A stretch of 64,000 nt of DNA from Puniceicoccaceae bacterium. Its GTDB lineage: Bacteria > Verrucomicrobiota > Verrucomicrobiia > Opitutales > JAFGAQ01. Under the pieces are notes generated by a model. The model saw only the letters and a list, made by a program, of their open reading frames with translations. It had not been told where the DNA came from and ran no database searches. This document shows positions 56,363 to 63,565 of the stretch, piece by piece (the stretch's first letter is position 1; every line of letters starts with the position of its first letter). Location of the stretch: contig JANQOQ010000014.1 in the NCBI GenBank assembly GCA_028285755.1, forward strand, positions 434,001 to 498,000, read 5' to 3'. The position numbers were made by a program, and so were the translations under genes.

Positions 56363-56815
56363 ATGAATCCAACACCTAAAGTTCTTATTCTCTGCACCGG
56401 TAACTCATGCCGTAGCCACATGGCTGAAGGTATTTTGCGCAAAGTCGGTGGCAATTTATTTGATATTCACAGTGCCGGTTCGAATCCTGCGGGGTTCGTT
56501 CACAGCAAAGCGATTCAGGTCATGAAGGAGATTGGCGTGGATATCTCCATGCATTACTCGAAGCACATGGATGATTTCCTGAATGCGGACGTGAACACCG
56601 TAATCACGGTTTGCGATAATGCGAATGAGTCGTGTCCGGTGTTTCCGGGACAGGTGAATCGCTATCATTGGGCCTTTGAAGACCCCGCACACGCCAAGGG
56701 CAGTGAAGAGGAAGTGCTCGCGGTGTTTCGCAAGGTGAGGGACCAAATACGAAACACCTTCGAGGCGTATGCGGGCGGTTTCCGTGAAGGAATCGCCTTA
56801 AAGGCGGATTCCTAA
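56363..56815 (+). CDS. arsC: Arsenate reductase, thioredoxin-coupled (LMW-PTP fold)
   Basis: A 150-residue protein with P-loop 'LCTGNSCRSHMAEG' (Cys11, Arg17) and resolving cysteines Cys84 and Cys91 in 'VCDNANESCPVFPG', as in S. aureus ArsC (Cys10, Cys82, Cys89). It would reduce arsenate to arsenite with thioredoxin. No arsenite efflux pump or ArsR regulator is in the window. It follows the metal permease by 20 bp, and a role in metal or phosphate stress cannot be excluded. Its end overlaps the convergent receptor gene by 18 bp. Confidence 0.92.
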   Translation: MNPTPKVLILCTGNSCRSHMAEGILRKVGGNLFDIHSAGSNPAGFVHSKAIQVMKEIGVDISMHYSKHMDDFLNADVNTVITVCDNANESCPVFPGQVNRYHWAFEDPAHAKGSEEEVLAVFRKVRDQIRNTFEAYAGGFREGIALKADS

Positions 56816-59032
56816 GGAGAAAACAAAGCTGCGACCCGGCCGGGGGGCTACATCCTTGGTGCTGGAAGTGTGATGGCGTATTTCCTCGTCGAGCGCGTTA
56901 CGCACCTTAAACATAAACGACCACTCAGCTCCCTGCCATTCAACGTTGTAGGACGCGAAGGCGCTGATATCCGTGTAGGCATCAGTCGGTAATTCTTCGA
57001 ATGCGGTATCATCCTGCTCAAATGCATGGATAAGGCGGGTTCCGATGTTCCAGTTATCTGAATCCAGGTCTACGCTCAGTCCAACTCGCTGGGGAGGGAC
57101 CCGTGGCAGATTATCACTGGTGGTAGTCAACTCAGCGTCGATATAATCGTAAAGTGCAGTCAGGTGCAGCTGGTATTCATCCGTATGCACGGCGTGCCAG
57201 GTGAATTCTGCTTCGACGCCTCGGAATTCGGCATCCTCAGCGGTGAATTGGAATACCGGTAACTCATCCTCGATTTCCCCCGTAGGATTCAGGTAGATGT
57301 AGTCATCGAAGTCACTCGCGAATACAGTGATGTTGCCTGAGATGAGCTCGTCTTCCCAGAAGAACGTCGCATCGATCCCTGTTGAGGTTTCAAGGCCCAG
57401 TGATTTATCACCGATTTCATACTGCGACGTGGCGAGGTGCGCTCCGTCTGCATAAAGTTCGGTCGAAATGGGATGACGCTGCGAGCGATTTGCGGAAATT
57501 GCGACTGCAAAGCGATCATCGATTTTATGATAAACACCTCCTGAGAAGCTGGCTGCTACATCTTCATAGTTGGCAGCGACATCGGTTTCGATAATGCGTC
57601 GTTCCAGTCGCGCTCCGGCCTCATAACGGGTATCTCCCACGTTCCATTCCTGAAGAACAAATCCGGCAAGATCCTCGGTCTCCGAAGGTGGAGTGAAAGC
57701 CTCTTCACCAATTGCGACAAAATCGCTGCTGTTCAGCTGGATGCCTGCGAGCCCCGGATTAACCTCCGAAAGCAGATAATTGGCTTCAGAACGTAACTCC
57801 CAGGCTTCGTTACCAAAGAAGGTGCCGGTTTCGTCCCCTTCAAACTCGGTATGTTGATAGTCGGTAAAAGCAAAACGGGTTTCGATGGATTGGAGAATTG
57901 GCTGATCCAGAACATGGACCCAGTCCAGAGCGACGCGAATGCTTTTCAGATCAATGCTGACATCCTCTTCTTCGCCATGCTCGTGGCCGTGCTCGTCCTC
58001 ATGCTCGTCGTGCTCATCATGTTCCTCGTGCTCTTCGTCATGATCCTCATCTTCATGCCCGTGTTCATCTTCGTGGCCATGCTCGTCCTCTTCATGCCCA
58101 TGTTCATGGGAATGGCCTGATAGACCATAAAGCGAGTCATACTGATTCCAGGTCAGGCTAATGCGCGAGTTATTGCCATAGAAACGAGTGGTAGAAGCAG
58201 AGTAGGCTTGTGATTCGAAAAAGCTATTGTCGAGTGTGTCTTTGATCTCTTCTTCATCTTCGTGGCCATGCTCATCATCGTGTTCCTCATGCTCTTCGTC
58301 ATGATCCTCATCTTCATGATGATCGTCATCGTCGTCATGCCCATGCTCTTCTTCCTCTTCACGTTCGCGGAACAGATCAGACTCCGCATAGCCCGGGATA
58401 TCATAATCCTGATGATCTCTGAGCAACGCACTGACCGTAACGGACCAATCCCCTTTGGTATGCGTGAACAGGGCTCCTGCGGTTGAACCTTCGGAGGCTG
58501 TATCAAATTCATAAATAAAATCACCGGTAACTCCCGGGGTGAGCTGCAGAGTATTGGTACGGCGGTCGATGACGTTTACCGTGCCTCCAATCGCTGCGCT
58601 ACCGTAAAGCAGTGATGCGGGTCCTCGAATCACTTCAATACTGCGCACAAAAAAAGGTTCGATGGCAACGGCATGGTCTGGGCTCGTGTTTGAGACGTCC
58701 ATAATCTCAAGCCCGTTTTCCATGATACGGATACGGGGCCCGTCAAAGCCGCGAATAACCGGACGGCTGGCACCGCCTGCAAACGTGTTGGAATGCACGC
58801 CGGGTATATTCGCGAGGGTTTCTCCAAGCGTTGTGTTTAAGGAATCCAGTAACGCATCGCCTGTAAGGACAGATGCAGGTAAAATAGTCTCGTTCACACT
58901 CCTTGGAGCTGTATTCCCCGAAGAAATGAAGGGCGAGAGCTCAACGATCTCATCGTCCTGAGCGTATTGACTAGTCGGTGCAAGCAGCAGACCGACTATT
59001 AGTGTATATATATAACTGTATTTAAATTTCAT
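56798..59032 (-). CDS. TonB-dependent receptor with histidine-rich loops, zinc/metal type
   Basis: A 744-residue outer-membrane receptor: signal peptide (residues 1-24), 'IVELSPFISSG', plug (about 45-165, with 'VIRGFDGPRIRIMENG' and 'VEVIRGPASLLYGSAAIGGTVNVID' in parts) and beta barrel ending in a terminal Leu after 'FVFSLGIR'. Two extracellular-loop insertions, near residues 220-265 and 305-362, consist almost entirely of His, Asp and Glu and share a block 'HEDEDHDEEHEEHD'. These are the kind of metal-gathering loops seen in ZnuD-type zinc receptors. It is convergent with the metal ABC genes and flanked by small Cys/His proteins, so zinc or manganese uptake is the best inference. Confidence 0.92.
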   Translation of the reverse strand: MKFKYSYIYTLIVGLLLAPTSQYAQDDEIVELSPFISSGNTAPRSVNETILPASVLTGDALLDSLNTTLGETLANIPGVHSNTFAGGASRPVIRGFDGPRIRIMENGLEIMDVSNTSPDHAVAIEPFFVRSIEVIRGPASLLYGSAAIGGTVNVIDRRTNTLQLTPGVTGDFIYEFDTASEGSTAGALFTHTKGDWSVTVSALLRDHQDYDIPGYAESDLFREREEEEEHGHDDDDDHHEDEDHDEEHEEHDDEHGHEDEEEIKDTLDNSFFESQAYSASTTRFYGNNSRISLTWNQYDSLYGLSGHSHEHGHEEDEHGHEDEHGHEDEDHDEEHEEHDEHDEHEDEHGHEHGEEEDVSIDLKSIRVALDWVHVLDQPILQSIETRFAFTDYQHTEFEGDETGTFFGNEAWELRSEANYLLSEVNPGLAGIQLNSSDFVAIGEEAFTPPSETEDLAGFVLQEWNVGDTRYEAGARLERRIIETDVAANYEDVAASFSGGVYHKIDDRFAVAISANRSQRHPISTELYADGAHLATSQYEIGDKSLGLETSTGIDATFFWEDELISGNITVFASDFDDYIYLNPTGEIEDELPVFQFTAEDAEFRGVEAEFTWHAVHTDEYQLHLTALYDYIDAELTTTSDNLPRVPPQRVGLSVDLDSDNWNIGTRLIHAFEQDDTAFEELPTDAYTDISAFASYNVEWQGAEWSFMFKVRNALDEEIRHHTSSTKDVAPRPGRSFVFSLGIRL

Positions 59033-59133
59033 GATTTATCCTGATGTAGCTAAGGGTGTGCAAGCATAGCGACAACGCATGATTGCAGTAATTTTTGGGG
59101 CCTAGAACGGAGTAGGCAGGGTATAAGTGTCTA

Positions 59134-59469
59134 TCAGGATAAAATGGGTGGGCCGCGGCTACGCTCTCTAATTTCTACCCGATGCAGGTAGGCTGCGTAT
59201 TCATAGGTTTCCGCTTCGGTACGAATGAAAGAGATAACTGGAGGCCGGGTTTCAAAAACAAAGAGCGCAATTCCCCCTGCCATCAAATTTACGGCACACT
59301 GGTGCTCCGCCTGTTCCGGAGTTTCATCTTCCGTAGAATTATGTGCGCAGCAGGGATTGCAGGAGTTTTCACTTTCCGCATGTAGCCATTGGTGTAACTC
59401 AGGGCTTGTCGTAGCTACCTGAATACACAAAGTCAGCAATATAAGCAGGCTGGCAAATGCGGATTTCAT
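59134..59469 (-). CDS. Small exported Cys/His-rich protein
   Basis: A 111-residue protein with a signal peptide ('FASLLILLTLCIQVATTS'). The mature part contains a cluster 'CNPCCAHNSTE' and 'EHQCAVNLMAGG', with His in 'LHQWLHAE', a possible periplasmic metal site. A second hydrophobic stretch ('AGGIALFVF') may anchor or fold it. It lies 101 bp upstream of the His-rich receptor on the same strand, and is likely coexpressed with it. I recognise no named family. Confidence 0.6.
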   Translation of the reverse strand: MKSAFASLLILLTLCIQVATTSPELHQWLHAESENSCNPCCAHNSTEDETPEQAEHQCAVNLMAGGIALFVFETRPPVISFIRTEAETYEYAAYLHRVEIRERSRGPPILS

Positions 59470-59570
59470 TTTGGAATACTCAACAATTAGACAAGTAAAT
59501 TCCCTTCTATCAAGTGCATAGTGTCAGTCTTTCTTGATATTTTGCGGCGAGTATCCTATGAACACCCTCT

Positions 59571-61034
59571 ATGTTTACCCCCTTATTGCTACAAGCTGCA
59601 CCCGATGTGGCTGCCCCACCCGTTACTGAGCTCCTCGCCCTCCTCGTTTTTGGGATCGCACTGTTGCTGTTGCTAATACTGAAGTTAAGGCTCCAGACAT
59701 TTCTTTCGCTGCTTCTGGTTTCTATTGCTGTATCTTTAGGTGCGGTGTTGCTGACAGATAACGGCCTGAGCATCACCGAAATTGGTGCGAATGTCGTAGA
59801 TAGCATGGGAGGTGCCTTGGGGTTCATAGCGACGATTATAGGCATCGGTGCGATTTTTGGGGCTATCTTGGAGCATTCCGGGGGAACGGAGGCGCTTGCT
59901 CGGTCTTTACTTAAAATGTTTGGGGTAAAGAAGGCCCCCTATGCGATGCTGGTAACCGGCTTTGTGGTATCCATTCCGGTATTCCTGGATGTGGCATTAG
60001 TGATTTTAGCTCCCATACTCTATGCACTGGCACGTGATACCAAGCAATCGATCCTGGTATTTGCATTGCCACTCTTGGTGGGTCTGGCCGTTACGCATGC
60101 CTTCGTACCGCCCACTCCCGGGCCGGTTGCCGTGGGGTATATATTGGGCGTTAATCTGGGATGGGTGATTTTATTTGGCGTGGCGATTGGTTTTCCTACG
60201 GCTTTGATCTGTGGACCATGGCTGTGCCGCAAAGTATCGACCTGGGTAGAGGTCAGCTTACCCGAACATGTGGAAACCGATGTGAATTACGAAGAGCTCA
60301 AGCTGCCGCCTGCCGGTCTGATTTTTGGACTCATTGCATTACCGATTCTCTTAATTCTATCGAATACTCTGGTGGAGCAGCTGGTCGCCTCCGGTCTTCC
60401 AGATGGACTTAGCAATGCCGAGCGCAAAGTGGAAATGGCTGCAGGCCTGGCGAATTTGAACATTGGTTTGCAAATTATCCATTTCCTCGGGCACCCGGTC
60501 ATCGGCTTATTGATTGCAGCTTTGGCTGCCCTCTATTTTCTGGGAACTGCCCGTGGAGTAGGCAAGGAGGAGCTGATGGATATTAGCACGCGCGCTTTGG
60601 GACCAGCGGGTATTATTATCCTCATCACTGGAGCCGGGGGTGTGTTTAAGGGGGTATTGATCTCCACCGGAATCGCGGATGCTTTATCTTACGTGTTTCA
60701 GGGATCGGGTATTCCTGTCGTGATATTGGCCTATCTGTTTGCAGCTCTTTTAAGAATTGCCCAGGGCAGTGCCACGGTTGCGATGCTGACCTCTGCAGGC
60801 CTGATGGTTGCTTTTGTGGACGGCTATAGCCAAATGCAGTTGGGCTTAATCGCTATTGCGATTGCTGCAGGGGCCACCGGGTTTTCTCATGTAAATGACT
60901 CCGGTTTTTGGATTGTCAGTCGCTATTTGGGTATGACTGAGGCACAGACACTCAAGACCTGGAGTGTGCTTACCAGCAGTGTATCAATCGTAGCTTTTGT
61001 GATGATCTTCCTGGTATCCCTATTCGTTATGTGA
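59571..61034 (+). CDS. GntP-family gluconate/sugar-acid permease
   Basis: A 487-residue membrane transporter with about twelve hydrophobic segments. 'IGVGAIFGAILEHSGGTEALARSLL' (parts), 'PVFLDVALVILAPI', 'HAFVPPTPGPVAVGYILGVNLG' (parts) and 'GVFKGVLISTGIADAL' match the GntP gluconate:H+ symporter family; 'FSHVNDSGFWIVSRYLGM' near the C-terminus is also typical. Likely substrates are gluconate or other sugar acids, which would be expected from polyuronate breakdown. It separates the metal-uptake genes and may not be functionally linked to them. Its tail overlaps the convergent MerC-like gene by 15 bp. Confidence 0.9.
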   Translation: MFTPLLLQAAPDVAAPPVTELLALLVFGIALLLLLILKLRLQTFLSLLLVSIAVSLGAVLLTDNGLSITEIGANVVDSMGGALGFIATIIGIGAIFGAILEHSGGTEALARSLLKMFGVKKAPYAMLVTGFVVSIPVFLDVALVILAPILYALARDTKQSILVFALPLLVGLAVTHAFVPPTPGPVAVGYILGVNLGWVILFGVAIGFPTALICGPWLCRKVSTWVEVSLPEHVETDVNYEELKLPPAGLIFGLIALPILLILSNTLVEQLVASGLPDGLSNAERKVEMAAGLANLNIGLQIIHFLGHPVIGLLIAALAALYFLGTARGVGKEELMDISTRALGPAGIIILITGAGGVFKGVLISTGIADALSYVFQGSGIPVVILAYLFAALLRIAQGSATVAMLTSAGLMVAFVDGYSQMQLGLIAIAIAAGATGFSHVNDSGFWIVSRYLGMTEAQTLKTWSVLTSSVSIVAFVMIFLVSLFVM

Positions 61035-61499
61035 GCAACTGTCGTGGTCGTGATTGCAATTACTTTTACGGCATTTCCTCCAGTTGCGCCAGTGTGCGCT
61101 TACCATGACAACACCGCCAAAGGTGGTCAGCCAGCTTTCTGCGGTAAGGAGTGTGGTTTCCGTGTCATGATGATGCCCACCACAATGAGGGCAAGCACCG
61201 GTAGCAAAATAATGACCGTAAATGATTCCCGTAATCAGTAATAGCAAACCCGTCACCGAAAGAGCGATGACAATCCGGTCTTTGTGTTTACGACATCCCA
61301 GAAACACAGCAATCGCGGTGGTCGGGATGACTGCAAACAACATCCAAAGGTGAAAATTCTCATCGACAAACAAGGTGGTTCCCAAGAGCGGGAATGCGAT
61401 CAATACCACTGGCATGAGCAGACAATGGACTCCGCAAATGCCTGCGAGGCTCATTGCTACGGTATCGAACGAAGTTTGTAGATTTAGTTTTGTAATCAT
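61020..61499 (-). CDS. MerC-like membrane protein with His/Cys tail
   Basis: A 159-residue protein with four membrane helices. 'SLAGICGVHCLLMPVVLIAF' in the first carries a CxxxC pair near a His, as expected for MerC-domain metal transporters. A periplasmic or cytoplasmic loop has 'GACPHCGGHHHD', and the C-terminus is 'CRKSNCNHDHDSCSHNE'. ATG 61499 is used; the TTG at 61520 is unlikely. MerC proteins carry mercury or other soft/transition metals across the inner membrane. Position next to a His-rich receptor suggests a zinc-related role. A T-rich-tailed hairpin 28 bp before the ATG may control expression. Confidence 0.85.
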   Translation of the reverse strand: MITKLNLQTSFDTVAMSLAGICGVHCLLMPVVLIAFPLLGTTLFVDENFHLWMLFAVIPTTAIAVFLGCRKHKDRIVIALSVTGLLLLITGIIYGHYFATGACPHCGGHHHDTETTLLTAESWLTTFGGVVMVSAHWRNWRKCRKSNCNHDHDSCSHNE

Positions 61500-61526
61500 T
61501 AACAGGTTATATTCGGACAATAAAAA

Positions 61527-61566
61527 AGCAGATTAAGCCGCCTTAGCACAGTCTTCTGAATCTGCT
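61527..61566 (-). promoter_or_regulatory. Possible attenuator hairpin in the MerC-like gene leader
   Basis: On the minus strand, arms 61566-61559 and 61534-61527 (8 bp, perfect) enclose a 24-nt loop and are followed by a run of five to six T ending at 61522. The T run ends 22 bp before the ATG at 61499, so there is hardly space for another promoter. Either transcription starts further upstream and must pass this structure, or the hairpin ends the preceding lipoprotein gene. Confidence 0.55.
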
Positions 61567-61578
61567 CCTTAAAAATCC

Positions 61579-61609
61579 ATGCTTATTGAAAAAGACTTTC
61601 AATAAGCAT
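61579..61609. repeat. Perfect 13-bp inverted repeat upstream of the MerC-like gene
   Basis: Arms 61579-61591 and 61597-61609 are perfectly complementary with a 5-nt loop; the repeated part is ATGCTTATTGAAA. It lies 13 bp upstream (minus direction) of the attenuator-like hairpin. A TATAAT sequence on the minus strand at 61630-61625 could place it in the leader. It may be an operator or a leader hairpin; five T follow after a 3-nt gap, so it may also help terminate the lipoprotein transcript. The rest of 61610-61727 is A+T-rich and shows no gene. Confidence 0.6.
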
Positions 61610-61727
61610 AATTTGTCAACTGATAATTATAGTATTTTTGAGATAGATTCTAATTATTGATAGATCAGAAGTTCGCTCGATATTATTGGATTGGGGTCGC
61701 GTGGTTTTGAAATGATAGTTTGATGAT

Positions 61728-62246
61728 TTACTCAGAAACGTGACGCGAGGGGTATTCCTGAGTGTAGAGCTCGCCTTCATTCACGGCGATTTCATGGGCG
61801 ACATCCCAGGAAAGGGGTAGTTCTCCGCGTGTAATTTCAATGCGTGCAAAGTAGCCTTCGTCTACAGCGGGCCAACCCACCTTCATCGCTTCTATGTGCA
61901 CATCACTCCGCACAAATGCATTGAGGCTTTGATGGTTCTCCCAGGCAGTCATGGTCCAGCCTTCAGCTCCCAAGAGACTGCGACGAAGGGAGGCTCCGAC
62001 AAAGCCGGGATTGTTTTCAATGTCACGTTGTACTTTGAAGGTATGCTCCCAGAAAGTGTCGCGATATTCATTGTCCTTCAACACTGAATAGGTAATCGCG
62101 AGGATGACCGGATCATCCGGCGAAGCGGCTTTCACTCCGCCGGATGATTCACTATATCGGAAGGGTGTGGAAAATTCGCATGCGCTTAAAAGAACAGCGA
62201 TCGCTAAAATACTGATGATGCGGAGGAGATTTTTTATCAATTGCAT
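61728..62246 (-). CDS. Lipoprotein with ABM/DUF3291-like domain
   Basis: A 172-residue protein with a lipobox 'LLSACEF' (Cys about residue 23). The mature part has 'NPGFVGASLRRSLLGAEGWTMTAWENHQSLNAFVRSDVHIEAM' (parts), the pattern of antibiotic-biosynthesis-monooxygenase or DUF3291 dimeric alpha+beta-barrel domains, which are usually cytosolic; a lipoprotein version is unusual. It is 9 bp downstream of the membrane protein gene and in the MarR-linked operon. Possible roles are reactive-compound detoxification; not proven. Confidence 0.72.
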   Translation of the reverse strand: MQLIKNLLRIISILAIAVLLSACEFSTPFRYSESSGGVKAASPDDPVILAITYSVLKDNEYRDTFWEHTFKVQRDIENNPGFVGASLRRSLLGAEGWTMTAWENHQSLNAFVRSDVHIEAMKVGWPAVDEGYFARIEITRGELPLSWDVAHEIAVNEGELYTQEYPSRHVSE

Positions 62247-62255
62247 GATTAGTTA

Positions 62256-62960
62256 CTATCTACCTTGGACTTTATCTCTTTGGAGCTGAGCGAGAGACAG
62301 TATGTGTGCAACCGTTGCATACGGCACCAGAAATAGCGGAATGAGACCGGTTGGGTAATCGATTACGATATTGGGATGGTCATGAGAAAATAATTGCAAG
62401 GGGCTCTCGGAGCTCAGAAAACCCAGGGTAAATGCCATCGTGAAATCTGCTATACCTACCACTGCTACCGTTATTACAGCTTTTGCAGGAATCGTTTTTC
62501 CGTGATACTTTATCAGCACGTAGGCAGCGACGATGCCCGCAAGCAGGTCTCCCCAGCCTGCAGGATGAGCGAAGATCGCGGGCAGTATGCCTCGCTCGTG
62601 CTCGAGCACAAATAGCATGCCCAATGGACGAAAAAGTTGCAGACCGATGAGCAGGCGCTGGGATACGCCGGCCCTATTGCCGAGTAGCCAGTTTCTCAGA
62701 AAATATGACACGATAATTGCCATGATTAGATAGGCGAGGGGACGTCCGGGAAAGCCATCGAATAGCAGGGCATCCGCGTTGTAGCGGATAGCCGCATAGG
62801 CAAACATCGTCCACGCAAACATAAACGTGGAGATGAGGATGATCTTGGGTTTAGAGGCCTTGGCCTCGAGCTGGATCATGAGCATATGCCAGAAAGGGGC
62901 TGCCCATGCGAAAAGGACAATGGCCTCGGTGATGGGAGAGAATGGATGTATTGGATGCAT
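62256..62960 (-). CDS. Polytopic membrane protein of unknown family
   Basis: A 234-residue protein with six to seven hydrophobic segments and the stretch 'FAHPAGWGDLLAGIVAAYVL' in the middle, which I associate with uncharacterised bacterial membrane proteins. No catalytic motif is evident. It starts 54 bp after marR and heads a two-gene operon with the ABM-like lipoprotein. A perfect 12-bp palindrome, identical to one in front of marR, lies 18-29 bp upstream of its ATG. Confidence 0.75.
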   Translation of the reverse strand: MHPIHPFSPITEAIVLFAWAAPFWHMLMIQLEAKASKPKIILISTFMFAWTMFAYAAIRYNADALLFDGFPGRPLAYLIMAIIVSYFLRNWLLGNRAGVSQRLLIGLQLFRPLGMLFVLEHERGILPAIFAHPAGWGDLLAGIVAAYVLIKYHGKTIPAKAVITVAVVGIADFTMAFTLGFLSSESPLQLFSHDHPNIVIDYPTGLIPLFLVPYATVAHILSLAQLQRDKVQGR

Positions 62961-62977
62961 CGGATTGTGGATTAGAT

Positions 62978-62989
62978 GTGTATATACAC
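62978..62989. promoter_or_regulatory. MarR-type operator candidate before the membrane protein gene
   Basis: The palindrome GTGTATATACAC, with a TATATA core, lies 18 bp upstream of the ATG at 62960. The same 12 bp occurs at 63485-63496 upstream of marR. Being at or near the -10 region, binding there would block transcription. Confidence 0.7.
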
Positions 62990-63014
62990 GTATGGTTTAA
63001 AAAAAACTTACAAC

Positions 63015-63446
63015 CTACTGTATTTCTGCGATGGCTATCAGGTGGTTTTGAAAGTCCTTCCAGTTGTTTTCGCCCATGCGATCAACAAATTGTTTTTGTA
63101 GATCGTCCCAGAGTGGAATCGCCTTTTCCAGGATTTCCTTGCCGGATTCTGTGATGCGGATTGTGCGCTCACGGCGAAATCCCTCTTCACCCAGTGTAAT
63201 CCACCCCTGCTTCACCATGCGGTCCAAAGTGCGGATGAGTGAGGTGCGCTCCATATAGGCTGCCTCTGCCAGTTCGGTAATGGAGTCCGGCTCTATCCCA
63301 TACACCATGGCAAGCAGCGAAAATTGGGTGCCCTTGAGTCCGAGGGGCTTGTAAGCCTCATCGTATTTGCGCGAAAGCGTACGCGCCGCCGCCCGCTGCC
63401 AAAAGCAGGCACATTCCCTCAGGGCAACCATATCCTGACGTTCCAT
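63015..63446 (-). CDS. MarR-family transcriptional regulator
   Basis: A 143-residue winged-helix regulator. The helical 'CFWQRAAARTLSRKYDEAYKPLGLKGTQFSLLAMV' (parts), the recognition region 'ITELAEAAYMERTSLIRTLDRMVKQGWI' (parts) and the wing 'LGEEGFRRERTIRITESGKEIL' (parts) match MarR. 'CACFWQ' near the N-terminus holds two Cys that could be redox-sensitive. The gene is followed by the membrane protein/lipoprotein pair; identical palindromes before marR and before that pair suggest that it represses both itself and them. The inducer is unknown. Confidence 0.92.
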   Translation of the reverse strand: MERQDMVALRECACFWQRAAARTLSRKYDEAYKPLGLKGTQFSLLAMVYGIEPDSITELAEAAYMERTSLIRTLDRMVKQGWITLGEEGFRRERTIRITESGKEILEKAIPLWDDLQKQFVDRMGENNWKDFQNHLIAIAEIQ

Positions 63447-63484
63447 AACATAACTGGTAGAACAGATAGAGCTGGATCGATCAA

Positions 63485-63496
63485 GTGTATATACAC
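63485..63496. promoter_or_regulatory. MarR-type operator candidate before marR
   Basis: A second copy of GTGTATATACAC lies 39-50 bp upstream of the marR ATG, at a position suited to cover the core promoter; the TATATA centre may itself be the -10 element. Identity with the copy at 62978-62989 supports autoregulation. Confidence 0.7.
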
Positions 63497-63511
63497 ATTT
63501 GATATAAATAA

Positions 63512-63540
63512 AAAGTGCGCACTTGGAGAATGCGCACTTT
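63512..63540 (-). terminator. Intrinsic terminator of the right-edge gene
   Basis: A perfect 10-bp stem (63531-63540 with 63512-63521, 9-nt loop) is followed on the minus strand by T residues. It lies 26 bp after the stop of the gene at 63566 and 15 bp before the marR operator, so it insulates the two units. Confidence 0.88.
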
Positions 63541-63565
63541 GATTGAGGAGGCTGCTATCTATTCA

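Noticed and set aside
56363-56815. Arsenic resistance operon
   Set aside because: Only the reductase is present; no arsB/acr3, arsR or arsA in the neighbourhood.
57945-58370. Repetitive DNA that looks like a minisatellite or CRISPR-like array
   Set aside because: The repeats are in frame inside the TonB receptor gene and encode His/Asp/Glu-rich loops; there are no regular spacers.
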